This document shows, piece by piece, positions 18,672-30,383 of a stretch of DNA of 64,000 nt. A program made the position numbers and the translations under genes. Numbering within the stretch: the first letter of the stretch is position 1; every line of letters begins with the position of its first letter. Source of the stretch: Marinimicrobium agarilyticum DSM 16975. GTDB taxonomy: Bacteria > Pseudomonadota > Gammaproteobacteria > Pseudomonadales > Cellvibrionaceae. A model generated the notes under the pieces. That model was not told where the DNA came from, made no database searches, and saw only the letters and a program-made list of their open reading frames with translations. The DNA is taken from positions 97,371 through 161,370 of the forward strand of contig NZ_AUHU01000008.1 in assembly GCF_000423345.1 (NCBI RefSeq), in the 5' to 3' direction.

Positions 18672-20216
18672 TTACCAGGTCTGGGTGGACTTGAATTTTT
18701 CCACCAGGTCTTTCATCTTGCCTTTCAGCTCGTCGTTCCAGTCACCGGTCTCGTTGATGGTTTTCAACAGGTCGGCGCCTTCACTTTCGGCGTAGGAGAG
18801 CAGGGCAGATTCAAAGTCCAGAACCTTGTTCACTTCCACGTCTTGCAGATAGCCTTCGTTGGCGCAGAACAGTACCAGGGCCATTTGCGCGATGCTCATG
18901 GGCGAGTACTGGTTCTGTTTCATCAACTCGGTTACACGCTCACCGTGCTCAAGCTGCGCCTTGGTGGCTTCGTCCAGGTCAGAGGCAAACTGGGAGAAAG
19001 CCGCCAGTTCGCGGTACTGAGCCAGCGCGGTACGGATACCACCGGAGAGCTTCTTAATGACCTTGGTCTGAGCGGAACCCCCCACACGAGACACCGAGAT
19101 ACCGGCGTTCATGGCCGGGCGTACGCCCGAGTTGAACATGGAGGTTTCCAGGAAGATCTGACCGTCGGTAATGGAGATCACGTTGGTCGGTACGAACGCG
19201 GATACGTCACCGGCCTGAGTCTCAATGATCGGCAGCGCGGTCAATGACCCGGTTTTGCCTTTCACTTCGCCATTGGTTTTCTTTTCCACGTAATCGGGAT
19301 TCACGCGCGCGGCGCGCTCGAGCAGACGCGAGTGCAAGTAGAACACATCACCCGGGTAGGCTTCACGGCCCGGCGGACGACGCAGCAGCAGGGAGATCTG
19401 GCGATAGGCCCAGGCCTGCTTGGTCAGGTCATCGTAAATGATCAGGGCGTCTTCACCGCGGTCGCGGTAGTACTCACCGATGGTGCAGCCAGCAAAGGCG
19501 GCCAGGTATTGCATGGACGCCGGGTCGGAAGCGGTCGCGGCAACCACAACGGTGTGGTCCATGGCGCCGTGCTCTTCCAGCTTGCGTACCACGCCGGCGA
19601 TGGAGGAGGCCTTCTGGCCAATCGCAACGTAAATACACTTAATGCCGGAGTCTTTCTGGTTGATGATGGCATCGACCGCAATCGCGGTTTTACCAATCTG
19701 GCGGTCACCAATAATCAGCTCGCGCTGACCGCGGCCGATCGGCACCATGGAGTCCACGGCTTTCAGACCGATCTGAACCGGCTGGTCGACCGACTGACGC
19801 CAGATAACGCCGGGGGCGACTTTCTCGATCGCGTCGGTCTGCTTGGCATCAATGGCACCCTTGCCGTCGATCGGGTTACCCAGAGCATCGATCACGCGGC
19901 CTTCGAGTTCGGGGCCGACCGGTACTTCCAGAATACGACCGGTACACTTACAGGTCTGCCCTTCGGCAATACCCAGGTAATCGCCCAGGATAACGGCACC
20001 GACGGAGTCGCGCTCCAGGTTCAGGGCCATACCGAAACGACCGCCTTCGAATTCGATCATCTCGCCGTACATCACGTCCATCAGGCCGTGGATACGCACG
20101 ATACCGTCGGACACGGAAACCACCGTGCCCTGGTTGCGGGCTTCGGCGGACACATCGAGTTTGTCGATGCGCTGCTTGATAATGTCGCTAATCTCGGATG
20201 GATTCAGCTGCTGCAT
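18672..20216 (-). CDS. atpA: ATP synthase F1 subunit alpha
   Basis: This 514-residue non-catalytic nucleotide-binding subunit of the F1 head has the P-loop [26 protein letters not shown] and [11 protein letters not shown]. It starts [17 protein letters not shown], the usual gamma-proteobacterial opening. It lies 16 bases behind atpH. Confidence 0.99.
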   Translation of the reverse strand: MQQLNPSEISDIIKQRIDKLDVSAEARNQGTVVSVSDGIVRIHGLMDVMYGEMIEFEGGRFGMALNLERDSVGAVILGDYLGIAEGQTCKCTGRILEVPVGPELEGRVIDALGNPIDGKGAIDAKQTDAIEKVAPGVIWRQSVDQPVQIGLKAVDSMVPIGRGQRELIIGDRQIGKTAIAVDAIINQKDSGIKCIYVAIGQKASSIAGVVRKLEEHGAMDHTVVVAATASDPASMQYLAAFAGCTIGEYYRDRGEDALIIYDDLTKQAWAYRQISLLLRRPPGREAYPGDVFYLHSRLLERAARVNPDYVEKKTNGEVKGKTGSLTALPIIETQAGDVSAFVPTNVISITDGQIFLETSMFNSGVRPAMNAGISVSRVGGSAQTKVIKKLSGGIRTALAQYRELAAFSQFASDLDEATKAQLEHGERVTELMKQNQYSPMSIAQMALVLFCANEGYLQDVEVNKVLDFESALLSYAESEGADLLKTINETGDWNDELKGKMKDLVEKFKSTQTW

Positions 20217-20232
20217 GCTTTTTTCCTCAATC

Positions 20233-20769
20233 CTACGAATTGATTGCTTTGGCGAGTTTCTCTAAACGACCGCGCATCGAGCCATCGATCACCAGATCGC
20301 CGGCTTTTACAATAACGCCCGCCAAAAGCTCCTGATCGACTTCGGCCCGGACACTCACTTTGCGCTTGAGCTTTTCTTCCAACGCCTTGGCCAGGTTTTC
20401 CTGGTCGGCATCGGCCAGTTCGAACGCGGTGGTCAATTCCACTTCCACGGATTGCTCCTGGAGGTGTTTGAGCGCTTCGAACAGCTCGTGAATTTCCGGC
20501 AGAAGGATCAGCCGTTTGTTTTGAGCCAGAAGCTGAACATAGTTGCGCACTGGCTCACTCAGTTCATCACCACAGGCGTCAATCAGTGCCTTGGCCTGCT
20601 GGTCGGCCGACCGTGAAGGCGATGCTATCACCTCCACCATGGCGCCATATTGGCTGGCGCCGGCCAGAGTCGCCAGTTGCCGGGCCCAACCGCTCAGATC
20701 CTGCGCGTCCAGGGCGTATTGAAACGCCGCTTTGGCATAGGGTCGGGCGAGGGTAGTCAGTTCAGCCAC
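20233..20769 (-). CDS. atpH: ATP synthase F1 subunit delta
   Basis: This 178-residue peripheral-stalk protein joins the b subunits to the top of F1. It opens with [15 protein letters not shown] and ends with [20 protein letters not shown], both conserved blocks of delta/OSCP. It lies between atpF and atpA with short spacers. Confidence 0.97.
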   Translation of the reverse strand: MAELTTLARPYAKAAFQYALDAQDLSGWARQLATLAGASQYGAMVEVIASPSRSADQQAKALIDACGDELSEPVRNYVQLLAQNKRLILLPEIHELFEALKHLQEQSVEVELTTAFELADADQENLAKALEEKLKRKVSVRAEVDQELLAGVIVKAGDLVIDGSMRGRLEKLAKAINS

Positions 20770-20781
20770 GGTTCACCTCAC

Positions 20782-21252
20782 TTAAAGATTGGCAGCCAGT
20801 TTGTCGACCATGGATTTGTGCTTGGTCTTATCGATTTCCGCTTCCAGCACTTTCCGTGCACCGGCCAGAGCCAACTCGGCCACCTGGGCCCGCAGTTTCT
20901 CTTTGGCGCGGTTCACTTCCTGCTCAACTTCGCCTTCAGCCGCAGTGCGAATACGCTCGGCTTCAACCCGAGCCTGCTCTTTGGCTTCTTCGACAATCTT
21001 GGCGGCGCGTTTGTTGGCGGCGTCGATAATAGCGGCGGATTCCTGCTTGGCTTCGTGCAGGTTTTTCGCTGCTTTCTCTTTGGCCAGCTCCAGATCCTTG
21101 TCGGCGCGATCGGCGGCGGCGAGGCCATCCGCAATGCGCTTCTGGCGCTCAGCCATGGCGTCGGTGATGAACGGCCACACGTACTTCATGCAAAACAGCA
21201 CGAAGAATATAAACGCGATGGACTGTCCAATAATGGTTAAATTAATGTTCAC
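20782..21252 (-). CDS. atpF: ATP synthase Fo subunit b
   Basis: This 156-residue protein has one N-terminal membrane helix ([19 protein letters not shown]), then a long charged Ala/Glu/Lys-rich helix that forms the peripheral-stalk dimer. The opening MNxNxTxxGQ and the 156-residue length are typical of gammaproteobacterial AtpF. It overlaps nothing and sits between atpE and atpH. Confidence 0.97.
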   Translation of the reverse strand: MNINLTIIGQSIAFIFFVLFCMKYVWPFITDAMAERQKRIADGLAAADRADKDLELAKEKAAKNLHEAKQESAAIIDAANKRAAKIVEEAKEQARVEAERIRTAAEGEVEQEVNRAKEKLRAQVAELALAGARKVLEAEIDKTKHKSMVDKLAANL

Positions 21253-21366
21253 GCCGATAACCTCTGTTCCAGTAAAGCTTTTGGCTTTAACCGCTCATCT
21301 CGCTCCGCTACCCGAAGGGCAGGGAAGACTGTGAGCGGCTTGGGGTTGCTGGGGTTCTCCGAGGTC

Positions 21367-21630
<264 letters not shown>

Positions 21631-21656
21631 TTAAAGATAAAGTGAGTTGTTAAAAA

Positions 21657-22616
<960 letters not shown>

Positions 22617-23036
22617 CTAACCCCGGCGGCTGCGCATGACGCGCGCGATCACCAGGCTGGTGCCTATGTGTGTTACCGCAAATGCCAGAAAAAACAACCC
22701 TGGGCGAACCTCGTCCACCCGGAGAAAAACGGCGGCGAATAACGCCGCCGTCAATAAAAACTTGATGGTTTCCGCCCGATAAATGGCGTGAACCGCGACC
22801 TGTGACTGTCGCGCACCGCCCAGTCGCCGAACACCGTACCACGCGAAGCAGGCACTCGGGAGGGCACTGACTGACACTCCCCACAACAGGGAGATTCCCG
22901 TTCGAGCATCCAGCGCTACCACCAGCGCGGCCGCTCCCAGAAGCGGCACCCAGAGCAACAACAGGCGCGATAGAACCGGAGGCCGGGCAATCGTTATAGT
23001 GCGGCGCTGTTGTGATGGTGGCGTAGCGTTTGTCAA
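22617..23036 (-). CDS. atpI: ATP synthase protein I
   Basis: This is the first gene of the atp operon. It encodes a small inner-membrane protein with four hydrophobic segments that assists assembly of the c-ring in characterised bacteria. The frame is open from a GTG at 23147, but the first 37 residues look non-coding in composition. The TTG at 23036 gives 139 residues, close to the family length of about 125-135, so it is preferred. No strong ribosome-binding site decides the matter. The C-terminal pattern (IYRAETIKFLLTAALF, then FFLAFAVTHIGTSL) fits the AtpI/UncI family. Confidence 0.75.
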   Translation of the reverse strand: MTNATPPSQQRRTITIARPPVLSRLLLLWVPLLGAAALVVALDARTGISLLWGVSVSALPSACFAWYGVRRLGGARQSQVAVHAIYRAETIKFLLTAALFAAVFLRVDEVRPGLFFLAFAVTHIGTSLVIARVMRSRRG

Positions 23037-23209
23037 AAGCTCGTCATTCAGCCAGTGAATCCAGCCCGGGGCGGTAGCCAAATGGGCCGCAGCATTATAG
23101 GGATAAACCCCCCAAGCTTCAACCGGCGCCGCACTGAATTCGGGCACCGGCCATTATCGTCGGATCGCTCGTATTTGGCCCTACGTTATCCGACGCAGGA
23201 ATTGCTAGC

Positions 23210-24112
23210 TCACTTGATGTGCTCAAGAATCCCGTCGAGCTCATCCAGATTGTTGTAGCTGATGACCAACCGACCCTTTCCTTTGGCGGTGTGCTGGATG
23301 TTCACTCCAGCGCCGAGGGTATCGGACAACTGCTCCTCAAGGCGGCGAATGTCCGCAGAGGGCGCCGCCGGTTTAACGGTTTTCTTGTCTTTCTGTTCCT
23401 GCAGGTTGCGCACCAGCATTTCGGTCTGACGCACGGACAACCCTTTGCCGACCACCTGCCGCGCGGCGTTGCGCTGGTCTTCGGCCTCAAGGCTAAGCAG
23501 GGCGCGGGCATGGCCCATTTCCAGATCACCATGCTCAAGCATGGTGGTAACTTCTTCGGTCAACGCAATCAGGCGCAGAAGGTTGGTTACCGTCGTGCGG
23601 GACTTCCCCACCGCCTGGGCGACTTCTCCGTGAGTCAGTTCAAACTCGTCTTGCAAACGTTTGAGGGCCATGGCCTCTTCAATCGGGTTGAGATCTTCGC
23701 GCTGAATGTTCTCAATCAACGCCATGGCAATGGCGGCTTCGTCCGGAACGTCGCGAATGACGGCGGGAATTTTGTCCAGCCCGGCCAACTGGGTCGCTCG
23801 CCAGCGGCGCTCCCCGGCAATGATTTCGTATTTTTCCGGACCGACCAGACGCACCACAATGGGCTGCATGACGCCTTGGGCCCGGATGGAGTCAGCCAGC
23901 TCTTCCAATGCTTCCGGGTGCATGTCCCGGCGGGGCTGGTAGCGCCCGCGCTGTATCATTTCCACCGGAATATGGGCGAGCCGTCCGTCCGCGAGTGCTT
24001 TTTCCACCGCCTCCGGAGTGTCCGGGGTGGGTGCGTCCGTCGGCGCCGACGTCACTCCCGCCCCCAATAGGGCGTCCAAGCCTTTACCTAAGCCTTTGCG
24101 TTTTCCCGCCAT
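23210..24112 (-). CDS. parB: Chromosome-partitioning protein ParB
   Basis: This 300-residue DNA-binding CTPase loads at parS sites and spreads to organise the origin region. The N-terminus KRKGLGKGLDALLG matches the short ParA-stimulating peptide of chromosomal ParB. The CTP-binding ParB/Srx domain carries GERRWRA and ENIQREDLNPIEEA, and the helix-turn-helix contains THGEVAQAVGKSRTTVTNLLRL. A C-terminal dimerisation domain follows. It lies 41 bases after parA. Candidate parS sites are in recF, about 13 kb away. Confidence 0.98.
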   Translation of the reverse strand: MAGKRKGLGKGLDALLGAGVTSAPTDAPTPDTPEAVEKALADGRLAHIPVEMIQRGRYQPRRDMHPEALEELADSIRAQGVMQPIVVRLVGPEKYEIIAGERRWRATQLAGLDKIPAVIRDVPDEAAIAMALIENIQREDLNPIEEAMALKRLQDEFELTHGEVAQAVGKSRTTVTNLLRLIALTEEVTTMLEHGDLEMGHARALLSLEAEDQRNAARQVVGKGLSVRQTEMLVRNLQEQKDKKTVKPAAPSADIRRLEEQLSDTLGAGVNIQHTAKGKGRLVISYNNLDELDGILEHIK

Positions 24113-24153
24113 TGCCTTGCCCTGTTAAACCCTGACTGAGGATAAGTGTGTGT

Positions 24154-24951
24154 TCACGAAGCGGCGGTGGCCGCCGCTTTTTGCTCATTTTCGATGCGCC
24201 GGATCATTTCTCCGGCCAGTGCCAGATAGGCAATCGCGCCCTTGGACTGACGGTCGTAGCTCAATACCGGTTGGCCGTAGCTGGGGGCCTCGGCCAAGCG
24301 TACGTTGCGTGGAATGCAGGTACGGTAGAGGCGGTCACCAAAGTGCTGGGACAGCTGTGCCGACACGTCATTGGTGAGGCTGTTGCGCGGATCGTACATG
24401 GTGCGCAGCAGGCCTTCGATTTTGAGATTGGGGTTGAGCAATTCCTGGATTCGACCGATGGTGTTCATCAGCGCCGATAGCCCCTCGAGGGCGTAGTATT
24501 CGCACTGCATGGGGATAATCACGCCATCGCAGGCGGTCAGCGCATTGACGGTCAGCATATTGAGCGATGGCGGACAGTCGATGATGATGTAGTCGAAGTC
24601 GTTTTTAATGGTTTGCAGGCCGTCCCAGAGCAGGCGTTCTTTGCCGTCGAGGGAGAGCATTTCCACCTCGGCCGCGGTCAGGTCGCCGTTGGCCGGCAAC
24701 AGGTGATATTGACCCGATTCGGACACTTGCAGGCATTCGCTCGCGCTCGCTTGGCGAGTCAACACGTCGTAGACGGTGAGGTCGAGCTCACTTTTGTCCA
24801 CCCCGCTGCCCATGGTGGCGTTACCCTGGGGATCGAGGTCGACCAGGAGGACGCGTTTTTTGGTCGCGACCAGGGAGGCGGCGAGGTTGACGCAGGTGGT
24901 GGTTTTGCCGACACCGCCTTTCTGGTTGGCTACCGCGTAGATTCGGGTCAA
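24154..24951 (-). CDS. parA: Chromosome-partitioning ATPase ParA (Soj)
   Basis: This 265-residue ATPase opens with a deviant Walker A motif QKGGVGKTTTCVNLAASL, with DLDPQGNAT and a Walker B IDCPPSL. It lacks the N-terminal HTH of plasmid ParA, so it is the chromosomal Soj type. The start is a TTG at 24951 preceded by AAAGGA. It forms the conserved unit mnmG-rsmG-parA-parB upstream of the atp operon. Confidence 0.98.
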   Translation of the reverse strand: MTRIYAVANQKGGVGKTTTCVNLAASLVATKKRVLLVDLDPQGNATMGSGVDKSELDLTVYDVLTRQASASECLQVSESGQYHLLPANGDLTAAEVEMLSLDGKERLLWDGLQTIKNDFDYIIIDCPPSLNMLTVNALTACDGVIIPMQCEYYALEGLSALMNTIGRIQELLNPNLKIEGLLRTMYDPRNSLTNDVSAQLSQHFGDRLYRTCIPRNVRLAEAPSYGQPVLSYDRQSKGAIAYLALAGEMIRRIENEQKAAATAAS

Positions 24952-25071
24952 TTCGTTATCCTTTGGAGGCCGTCAAACACAATCAAAGCCGGGTATTGTG
25001 TGGCAAGCGGCGGCTGGGGACAAGTCCAGAGTAGCATTGGTCTTCACAAATCGGGCAGCTTTACCGGCTCC

Positions 25072-25182
25072 GGCCCGAAGGGAGAACGGCCTTCCCGAGA
25101 CACGCCGTGAATACATCCCTGTAGGCTCGAATCGCGAATCCCGCGCTCCACGGTCTCGGGAAGGCCGTTCTCCCTTCGGGCC
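25072..25182. repeat. Large perfect inverted repeat (two 30-bp arms)
   Basis: The arm at 25072-25101 (GGCCCGAAGGGAGAACGGCC, then TTCCCGAGAC) is the exact reverse complement of 25153-25182. The arms flank a 51-base spacer in which a shorter CCGTG/CACGG pair could compete. The element fills most of the 289-base parA-rsmG gap (24952-25240). No transposase is present and no target-site duplication is obvious. It could be a REP-like palindromic unit, a transcript hairpin or terminator for rsmG, or a protein-binding structure near the origin. Confidence 0.9.
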
Positions 25183-25240
25183 TCAGTGCTAAATTTGGAG
25201 AGTGAGCTTTTTGGCGTAGGGTTGGTAAGCGAAGCGCCAC

Positions 25241-25879
25241 CTACCGTAACTTCAATTCCAACAGATGCCTTTCCCCGTCATTGCCCGGAACCTGCAATCG
25301 GTGGCTATCAACCAAACGAGCCCGTTTTTCCACGCCGGCTAACTCTTCCTGGGGATAAACCCCTTTCATCGCCATAAACAAGCCTTCGGGGGAAAGTAAG
25401 TGCTCACACCCATCAACCATGTCCGCCAAGCTGGCAAAAGCGCGGCTGATGACGATATCGAAGGGTTGTTCGGGCTTGAAGTGTTCGACACGGCGGTTTT
25501 CCACCGTGACGTTGTCCAGGCCCAGTTGGGTTTTGACGTGGAACAGGAAGCGGGTTTTTTTGCCGGCGCTGTCGAGCAGGGTGATCTGGCAATCGGGCAG
25601 GGCGATGGCCAGGGGGATACCGGGAAGACCGCCACCGGTGCCCACATCGATCAGGCGTTTCGGAGCTCGAACTTGCACATGTTTCAGGACACTCAAACTG
25701 TCCAGCAGGTGACGGTCGAGCATGGCCTCAATGTCGCGGATGGCGGACAGGTTGTAGGCCCGGTTCCACTTGTGGAATTCGTTGAGGTAGGTGAGCAGCT
25801 GTGTTTTTTGCGTGTTGGACAGTGTCAGCGCCAGGGCGCTAAGCCCGGCATCAAGCCGGGCACTGAGAGCGTCGGTCAT
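25241..25879 (-). CDS. rsmG: 16S rRNA (guanine-527-N7)-methyltransferase
   Basis: This 212-residue SAM-dependent methyltransferase modifies G527 of 16S rRNA. The SAM-binding motif is [17 protein letters not shown], and [14 protein letters not shown] precedes it, both typical of RsmG (GidB). Its ATG overlaps the TGA of mnmG by 4 bases, so the two are translationally coupled. Confidence 0.97.
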   Translation of the reverse strand: MTDALSARLDAGLSALALTLSNTQKTQLLTYLNEFHKWNRAYNLSAIRDIEAMLDRHLLDSLSVLKHVQVRAPKRLIDVGTGGGLPGIPLAIALPDCQITLLDSAGKKTRFLFHVKTQLGLDNVTVENRRVEHFKPEQPFDIVISRAFASLADMVDGCEHLLSPEGLFMAMKGVYPQEELAGVEKRARLVDSHRLQVPGNDGERHLLELKLR

Positions 25880-27771
25880 GAGGCGCGGCTGGCCTCCCGC
25901 TGCAGAAGGCCGCGTTTTTTGAGGTGAATCAGTAGCAACGAAACGGCCGCCGGGGTCACGCCGGGCACTCGGGAGGCACGGGCCAGGGTGGCCGGACGAG
26001 CGGCATTGAGCTTTTGCTTCACTTCGTTGGACAGGCCTTCGACCTTGTCGAACTCGAAACTGTCCGGAATCAACGTCTGCTCGTGGGCGCGCAGCCGATC
26101 GATGTCATCCTGCTGGCGATCGATGTAGCCGGAGTACTTGGCATCGATTTCAATCTGCAGGGCAACGCGCTCGTCGGTCACCGGCTCGCCCTTGAGCCCG
26201 GCGATATCGGCGTAGCCGAGTTCCGGTCGTTTGAGCAACTCGAACAGGTTGTACTCGCGATTCAGCGGCGTGTCGATTTTGGTTTCGAGCGCCTTGGCTT
26301 CGCCGGAGCCAGCCTGAACCCAGGTGGTTTTCAGCCGTTCCCGTTCGCGGGCAATGGATTCGCGCTGTTCGCTGAACTGCGCCCAATGAGCGTCGTCGAT
26401 CAGCCCCATCTCGCGGGCCTGTTCGGTCAGGCGCAGGTCGGCGTTGTCCTCTCGAAGCAGAAGCCGGTATTCCGCGCGGCTGGTGAACATCCGGTAGGGC
26501 TCCTGGGTGCCCATGGTAATCAGGTCGTCCACCAGCACGCCGATGTAGGCTTCGTCCCGGCGGGGGCACCAGGCGTCCTGCTCTTTCACGCGGCGAGCGG
26601 CGTTAATACCGGCCAGCAGGCCCTGGGCACCGGCTTCTTCGTAGCCGGTGGTGCCGTTGATTTGCCCGGCAAAATACAAGCCGGCAATGGATTTCGTTTC
26701 CAGGCTGTACTGCAGGTCTTGCGGATTGAAAAAGTCGTATTCAATCGCATAGCCCGGGCGGGTGATATGGGCGTTTTCAAAGCCTTTGATAGAGCGCACC
26801 AGTTCCAGCTGCACGTCGAACGGCAGACTGGTGGAAATGCCGTTGGGGTAAAGCTCCCGAGTACCGAGGCCTTCGGGCTCGATAAATATCTGGTGCGACG
26901 GCTTGTCGGCAAACCGGTGAATTTTGTCTTCGATGGACGGACAGTAGCGCGGGCCAATGCCTTCAATCACCCCGGAGTACATGGGGGAGCGGTCCAGGCC
27001 GCCGCGGATCACGTCATGGGTGCGCTCATTGGTATGAGTAATCCAGCAGCACATCTGCTGCGGATGCCAGTCCCGGGAGCCGCGGGCGGACATGACCGGG
27101 CGAGGTTCGTCGCCCCACTGCTCCTGGAGTTCGGAGAAGTCGACGCTGTTGGCGTCGATCCGCGGCGGGGTACCGGTTTTCAGGCGGTCCACCCGCAGGG
27201 GTAGCTCTCGCAGACGAGCCGCCAGGGCCTGGGCGGGGGGATCACCCGCACGGCCGCCAGCGTGGTTTTGCATGCCAATGTGAATTTTGCCACCGAGGAA
27301 GGTACCGGTGGTGAGCACGACGGTCGGGGCGAAGAACTTGAGCCCCATCTGGGTTACAACACCTTCGATGCGATCGCCCTGGACAATCAGATCATCCGCC
27401 GCCTGCTGAAATATGCTCAGGTTGGGTTGGTTTTCCAGCATTTCGCGGATGGCCGCTTTGTACAGGGCACGATCGGCTTGAGCCCGGGTGGCACGCACGG
27501 CGGGGCCCTTGCGCGAGTTCAATACTCGAAACTGGATGCCGGCCCGATCCGTAGCCATTGCCATGGCGCCGCCCAGAGCGTCGATTTCTTTCACCAGATG
27601 GCTTTTCCCAATGCCCCCGATCGCCGGATTGCAGGACATCTGGCCGAGCGTATCGACATTGTGCGTCAGCAGCAGGGTCTTACAACCCATGCGAGCCGCC
27701 GCCAGGCACGCTTCAGTGCCGGCGTGTCCGCCGCCGATGACGATAACGTCAAAGTGCTCCGGGTAATTCAT
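25876..27771 (-). CDS. mnmG: tRNA U34 carboxymethylaminomethylation enzyme, FAD subunit
   Basis: This 631-residue FAD protein works with MnmE to install cmnm5 (mnm5) on the wobble uridine of several tRNAs. GGGHAGTEA is the FAD-binding motif. [22 protein letters not shown] carries the conserved Cys, and the PS(x)YSG-type segment and the C-terminal helical region match MnmG. The partner gene mnmE is about 1.2 kb beyond the start on the same strand, separated by a candidate origin, a tRNA and a DUF924 gene. Confidence 0.98.
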   Translation of the reverse strand: MNYPEHFDVIVIGGGHAGTEACLAAARMGCKTLLLTHNVDTLGQMSCNPAIGGIGKSHLVKEIDALGGAMAMATDRAGIQFRVLNSRKGPAVRATRAQADRALYKAAIREMLENQPNLSIFQQAADDLIVQGDRIEGVVTQMGLKFFAPTVVLTTGTFLGGKIHIGMQNHAGGRAGDPPAQALAARLRELPLRVDRLKTGTPPRIDANSVDFSELQEQWGDEPRPVMSARGSRDWHPQQMCCWITHTNERTHDVIRGGLDRSPMYSGVIEGIGPRYCPSIEDKIHRFADKPSHQIFIEPEGLGTRELYPNGISTSLPFDVQLELVRSIKGFENAHITRPGYAIEYDFFNPQDLQYSLETKSIAGLYFAGQINGTTGYEEAGAQGLLAGINAARRVKEQDAWCPRRDEAYIGVLVDDLITMGTQEPYRMFTSRAEYRLLLREDNADLRLTEQAREMGLIDDAHWAQFSEQRESIARERERLKTTWVQAGSGEAKALETKIDTPLNREYNLFELLKRPELGYADIAGLKGEPVTDERVALQIEIDAKYSGYIDRQQDDIDRLRAHEQTLIPDSFEFDKVEGLSNEVKQKLNAARPATLARASRVPGVTPAAVSLLLIHLKKRGLLQREASRAS

Positions 27772-27839
27772 ATCAGGGGCCTCTGAGAGCTCAGCCGGTG
27801 AAAAGGGGAGGCATTATAGGGGCATAGCGGGCATTTGTA

Positions 27840-28300
27840 CAAAAGTTGTTCAGTTTGTATACAGGCTAATTTTTCAGGTTAAACAATGATTAAGTAATGA
27901 ATATATAAATATAGAGTTATATAGATAAGTATTTAATGATGTTGTTATATATGGTGAACCACTTTTCTGTGCAAAACTCTTAAAATTCCTTTTAAAACAA
28001 CACCTTGGAAGCATAACAAACGGCGGGACAAGACGCGGGCAACCGGCTGACAAGCTGACCGGAAGCTGGTGATGAAAAGCCGACTTATCCAAGGATTTTA
28101 GAAATCCTGACTTATCCCCAATTTCATAGTCAGCTTTTACCCCCACAGACTCACAGGGTTATCCCCAGAAAAATTTTTACCGACGAAGAATCAATGAGTT
28201 ATGGGATAAACCTGTGAACGAGTGTGGATAATTGCTGTAAGTTTGCCTTGTTGCCCTTCTGTACGATGTGGATAAGTGTCATCCACAGGTGTGAATAAGT
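27840..28300. other. Candidate replication origin 1: AT-rich unwinding region plus DnaA-box cluster
   Basis: The 583 bases between mnmG and the tRNA contain no gene I can support. An extremely AT-rich stretch (about 27840-27970) next to mnmG is followed by DnaA-box-like 9-mers. Exact TGTGGATAA (the complement of TTATCCACA) occurs at 28223-28231 and 28267-28275. One-mismatch boxes are at 28112-28120, 28159-28167, 28279-28287 and 28290-28298, and a weaker one at 28085-28093. The geometry mnmG - AT-rich - boxes copies E. coli oriC. I saw no cluster of GATC sites, so SeqA/Dam control is unlikely. Confidence 0.65.
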
Positions 28301-28354
28301 CCGTATTGAGGGGGGATTGTCGGAAATCCCCGTTGGGTGTGTAATACCGTTCAC

Positions 28355-28430
<76 letters not shown>

Positions 28431-28460
28431 ATGTTGTTTTATACGCGGCTTGAGGGCGTA

Positions 28461-29009
28461 ATGGGCATGAATGAGGCCACCGACGTTCTGGATTTCTGGT
28501 TTGTGGAGTGCGAGCCGAAGCACTGGTTTCAAAAGAATAAGCACTTTGATCGAGAAATCGAGCGGCGTTTTTCCGAGGTTCATCGTCGGGCCTGTGCCTG
28601 CGAGCTAGCGCCTTGGCGAGAGCAGCCGGAAGGGCGCCTGGCGGAGGTTATTGTGTTGGACCAGTTCTCGCGTAACCTCTATCGGGACCGCCCCGAGGCC
28701 TTTGCCCAGGACGCTCTGGCGCTGGCACTTGCCCAGGAAGCGGTTGCTGCTGGCGCGGACGGGGCTCTCGAGCCAACGCAACGGGCATTTCTCTATATGC
28801 CTTATATGCACAGCGAATCCTTGGTGATTCATGCGCAGGCACTGGAGTTGTTTGATCAACCGGGGCTGGAAAATAACCTGAAATTTGAGCGACGGCATCT
28901 GGAGATCATTGAGCGGTTCGGTCGCTACCCCCATCGCAACGCGGTGCTCGGAAGAGTGAGTAGCGAGGAGGAGAGAGCGTTTCTCAGGCAACCGGGGTCG
29001 TCGTTCTAA
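28461..29009 (+). CDS. DUF924 family protein (function unknown)
   Basis: This 182-residue, probably cytoplasmic, alpha-helical protein is recognisable as DUF924 by VLDFWF near the start, KxxHWFxKN-like spacing (KHWFQKN), VIVLDQFSRNLYR, FLYMPYMHSES and RFGRYPHRNAVLGR. Structures of the family show a TPR-like helical fold, and no reaction is established. The frame opens at an ATG at 28431 immediately after the tRNA CCA. The ATG at 28461 with GAGGG upstream fits the family N-terminus better. It runs convergently into mnmE, with 6 bases between the stop codons. Confidence 0.88.
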   Translation: MGMNEATDVLDFWFVECEPKHWFQKNKHFDREIERRFSEVHRRACACELAPWREQPEGRLAEVIVLDQFSRNLYRDRPEAFAQDALALALAQEAVAAGADGALEPTQRAFLYMPYMHSESLVIHAQALELFDQPGLENNLKFERRHLEIIERFGRYPHRNAVLGRVSSEEERAFLRQPGSSF

Positions 29010-29015
29010 GAAGAC

Positions 29016-30380
29016 CTATTTCCCGATACAGAATGAAGAGAAGATACGTCCGAGCAGATCATCGGAGGTGAATTGCCCGGTGATTTCACTCAGACACTCT
29101 TGGGCATCGCGCAGGTCTTCCGCCAGAAGTTCGCCGGCGGCGTGCAGGTGCAGCTGCTGGCGACCGTTGGCCAGGGCGGTGCGGGCACGCTCCAGAGCGT
29201 CCAGGTGCCGGCGCCGCGCGGTGAACTGGCTTTCACCGGTGTCGGTGTAGCCCATGACGCTTTTGAGGTGAGTTTTGAGTTCTTTCATGCCCGCGCCGGT
29301 TGAGGCGCTCAGCGCCAGGCACCGGGGGGCAGCCGAACGTTCACCACTGGGCTCGCCGGTCAGGTCGATTTTGTTGCGAATCAGCGTCAATTTGCCCGGG
29401 TCTGGCAACTGGCGGACGAATTCCGGCCAGATATCTGATGGATCGGTGGCGTCCGTGCTCTGACTATCGACCAGCAGCAAAATGCGATCGGCGTTGTGGA
29501 TTTCCTTCCAGGCCCGCTCTACCCCGATTTTTTCCACCTCATCCGGCGTTTCTCGAAGTCCCGCGGTGTCGATCACGTGCAGGGGCATCCCGTCGATGTG
29601 AATATGTTCGCGCAGTACATCCCGGGTGGTGCCTTCGATGTGAGTCACGATGGCGCTGTCGCGCCCGGAGAGGGCGTTGAGCAGGCTGGATTTGCCGGCA
29701 TTGGGTCGCCCGGCAATGACCACGTTCATTCCATCCCGCAGTAAAGCGCCCTGCCGGGCTTCGGAGAAAACCTGGTTGAGTTGTTCGGTGATGGTGTTCA
29801 GGTCGCTGGCCACCTTGCCATCGCTGAGAAAGTCGATTTCCTCTTCGGGAAAATCGATCGCCGCTTCCACATAGATACGCAATGCGATGAGTGCCTCTAC
29901 CAGCGCGTCGATTCGAGTGGAGAAGGCCCCTTGCAGAGAATGGAGAGCGCTGCGGGCGGCCTGCTCACTGGAGGCGTCGATCAGGTCGGCAATGGCTTCG
30001 GCCTGAGTCAGGTCGAGCTTGTCGTTGAGAAAGGCGCGTTCAGAGAATTCCCCGGGCCTCGCCAGGCGAGCGCCTTGCCCGGTGGCGGCGCGCAGCAACC
30101 AATCCAGTATGACTGGGCCGCCATGGCCCTGCAGTTCCACCACATCTTCTCCGGTAAACGAATGGGGGCCGGGAAAGAACAGGGCGATACCCTCATCGAG
30201 TACATTGCCTTCGGGACTGTGAAAGGGCAGGTAGTGAGCGTGACGAGGCTTGAGCGGTCGCTGGGTGATGTGTTCGCCGATGGCTCGGGCCGTCGGGCCC
30301 GAGAGGCGCACGATACCGACACCGCCCCGCCCTGTGGCGGTTGCGATGGCGGCGATGGTATCGGTCGCGTTCGGATTCAC
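29016..30380 (-). CDS. mnmE: tRNA modification GTPase MnmE
   Basis: This 454-residue GTPase is the partner of MnmG. The N-terminal tetrahydrofolate-binding domain opens with [22 protein letters not shown]. The G domain has [16 protein letters not shown] (P-loop) and DTAGLRET. The C-terminus is the invariant CIGK, whose Cys is needed for modification. It starts with GTG and lies 3 bases after yidC. Confidence 0.98.
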   Translation of the reverse strand: MNPNATDTIAAIATATGRGGVGIVRLSGPTARAIGEHITQRPLKPRHAHYLPFHSPEGNVLDEGIALFFPGPHSFTGEDVVELQGHGGPVILDWLLRAATGQGARLARPGEFSERAFLNDKLDLTQAEAIADLIDASSEQAARSALHSLQGAFSTRIDALVEALIALRIYVEAAIDFPEEEIDFLSDGKVASDLNTITEQLNQVFSEARQGALLRDGMNVVIAGRPNAGKSSLLNALSGRDSAIVTHIEGTTRDVLREHIHIDGMPLHVIDTAGLRETPDEVEKIGVERAWKEIHNADRILLLVDSQSTDATDPSDIWPEFVRQLPDPGKLTLIRNKIDLTGEPSGERSAAPRCLALSASTGAGMKELKTHLKSVMGYTDTGESQFTARRRHLDALERARTALANGRQQLHLHAAGELLAEDLRDAQECLSEITGQFTSDDLLGRIFSSFCIGK

Positions 30381-30383
30381 GGT

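Noticed and set aside
25072..25182. Insertion-sequence or MITE interpretation of the inverted repeat
   Set aside because: No transposase is present and no flanking target duplication was visible, so only the structure itself is reported.
27874..28146. 90-residue leftward frame in the mnmG-tRNA gap
   Set aside because: It lies within the AT-rich and DnaA-box region, has no ribosome-binding site, and has a composition unlike neighbouring genes.
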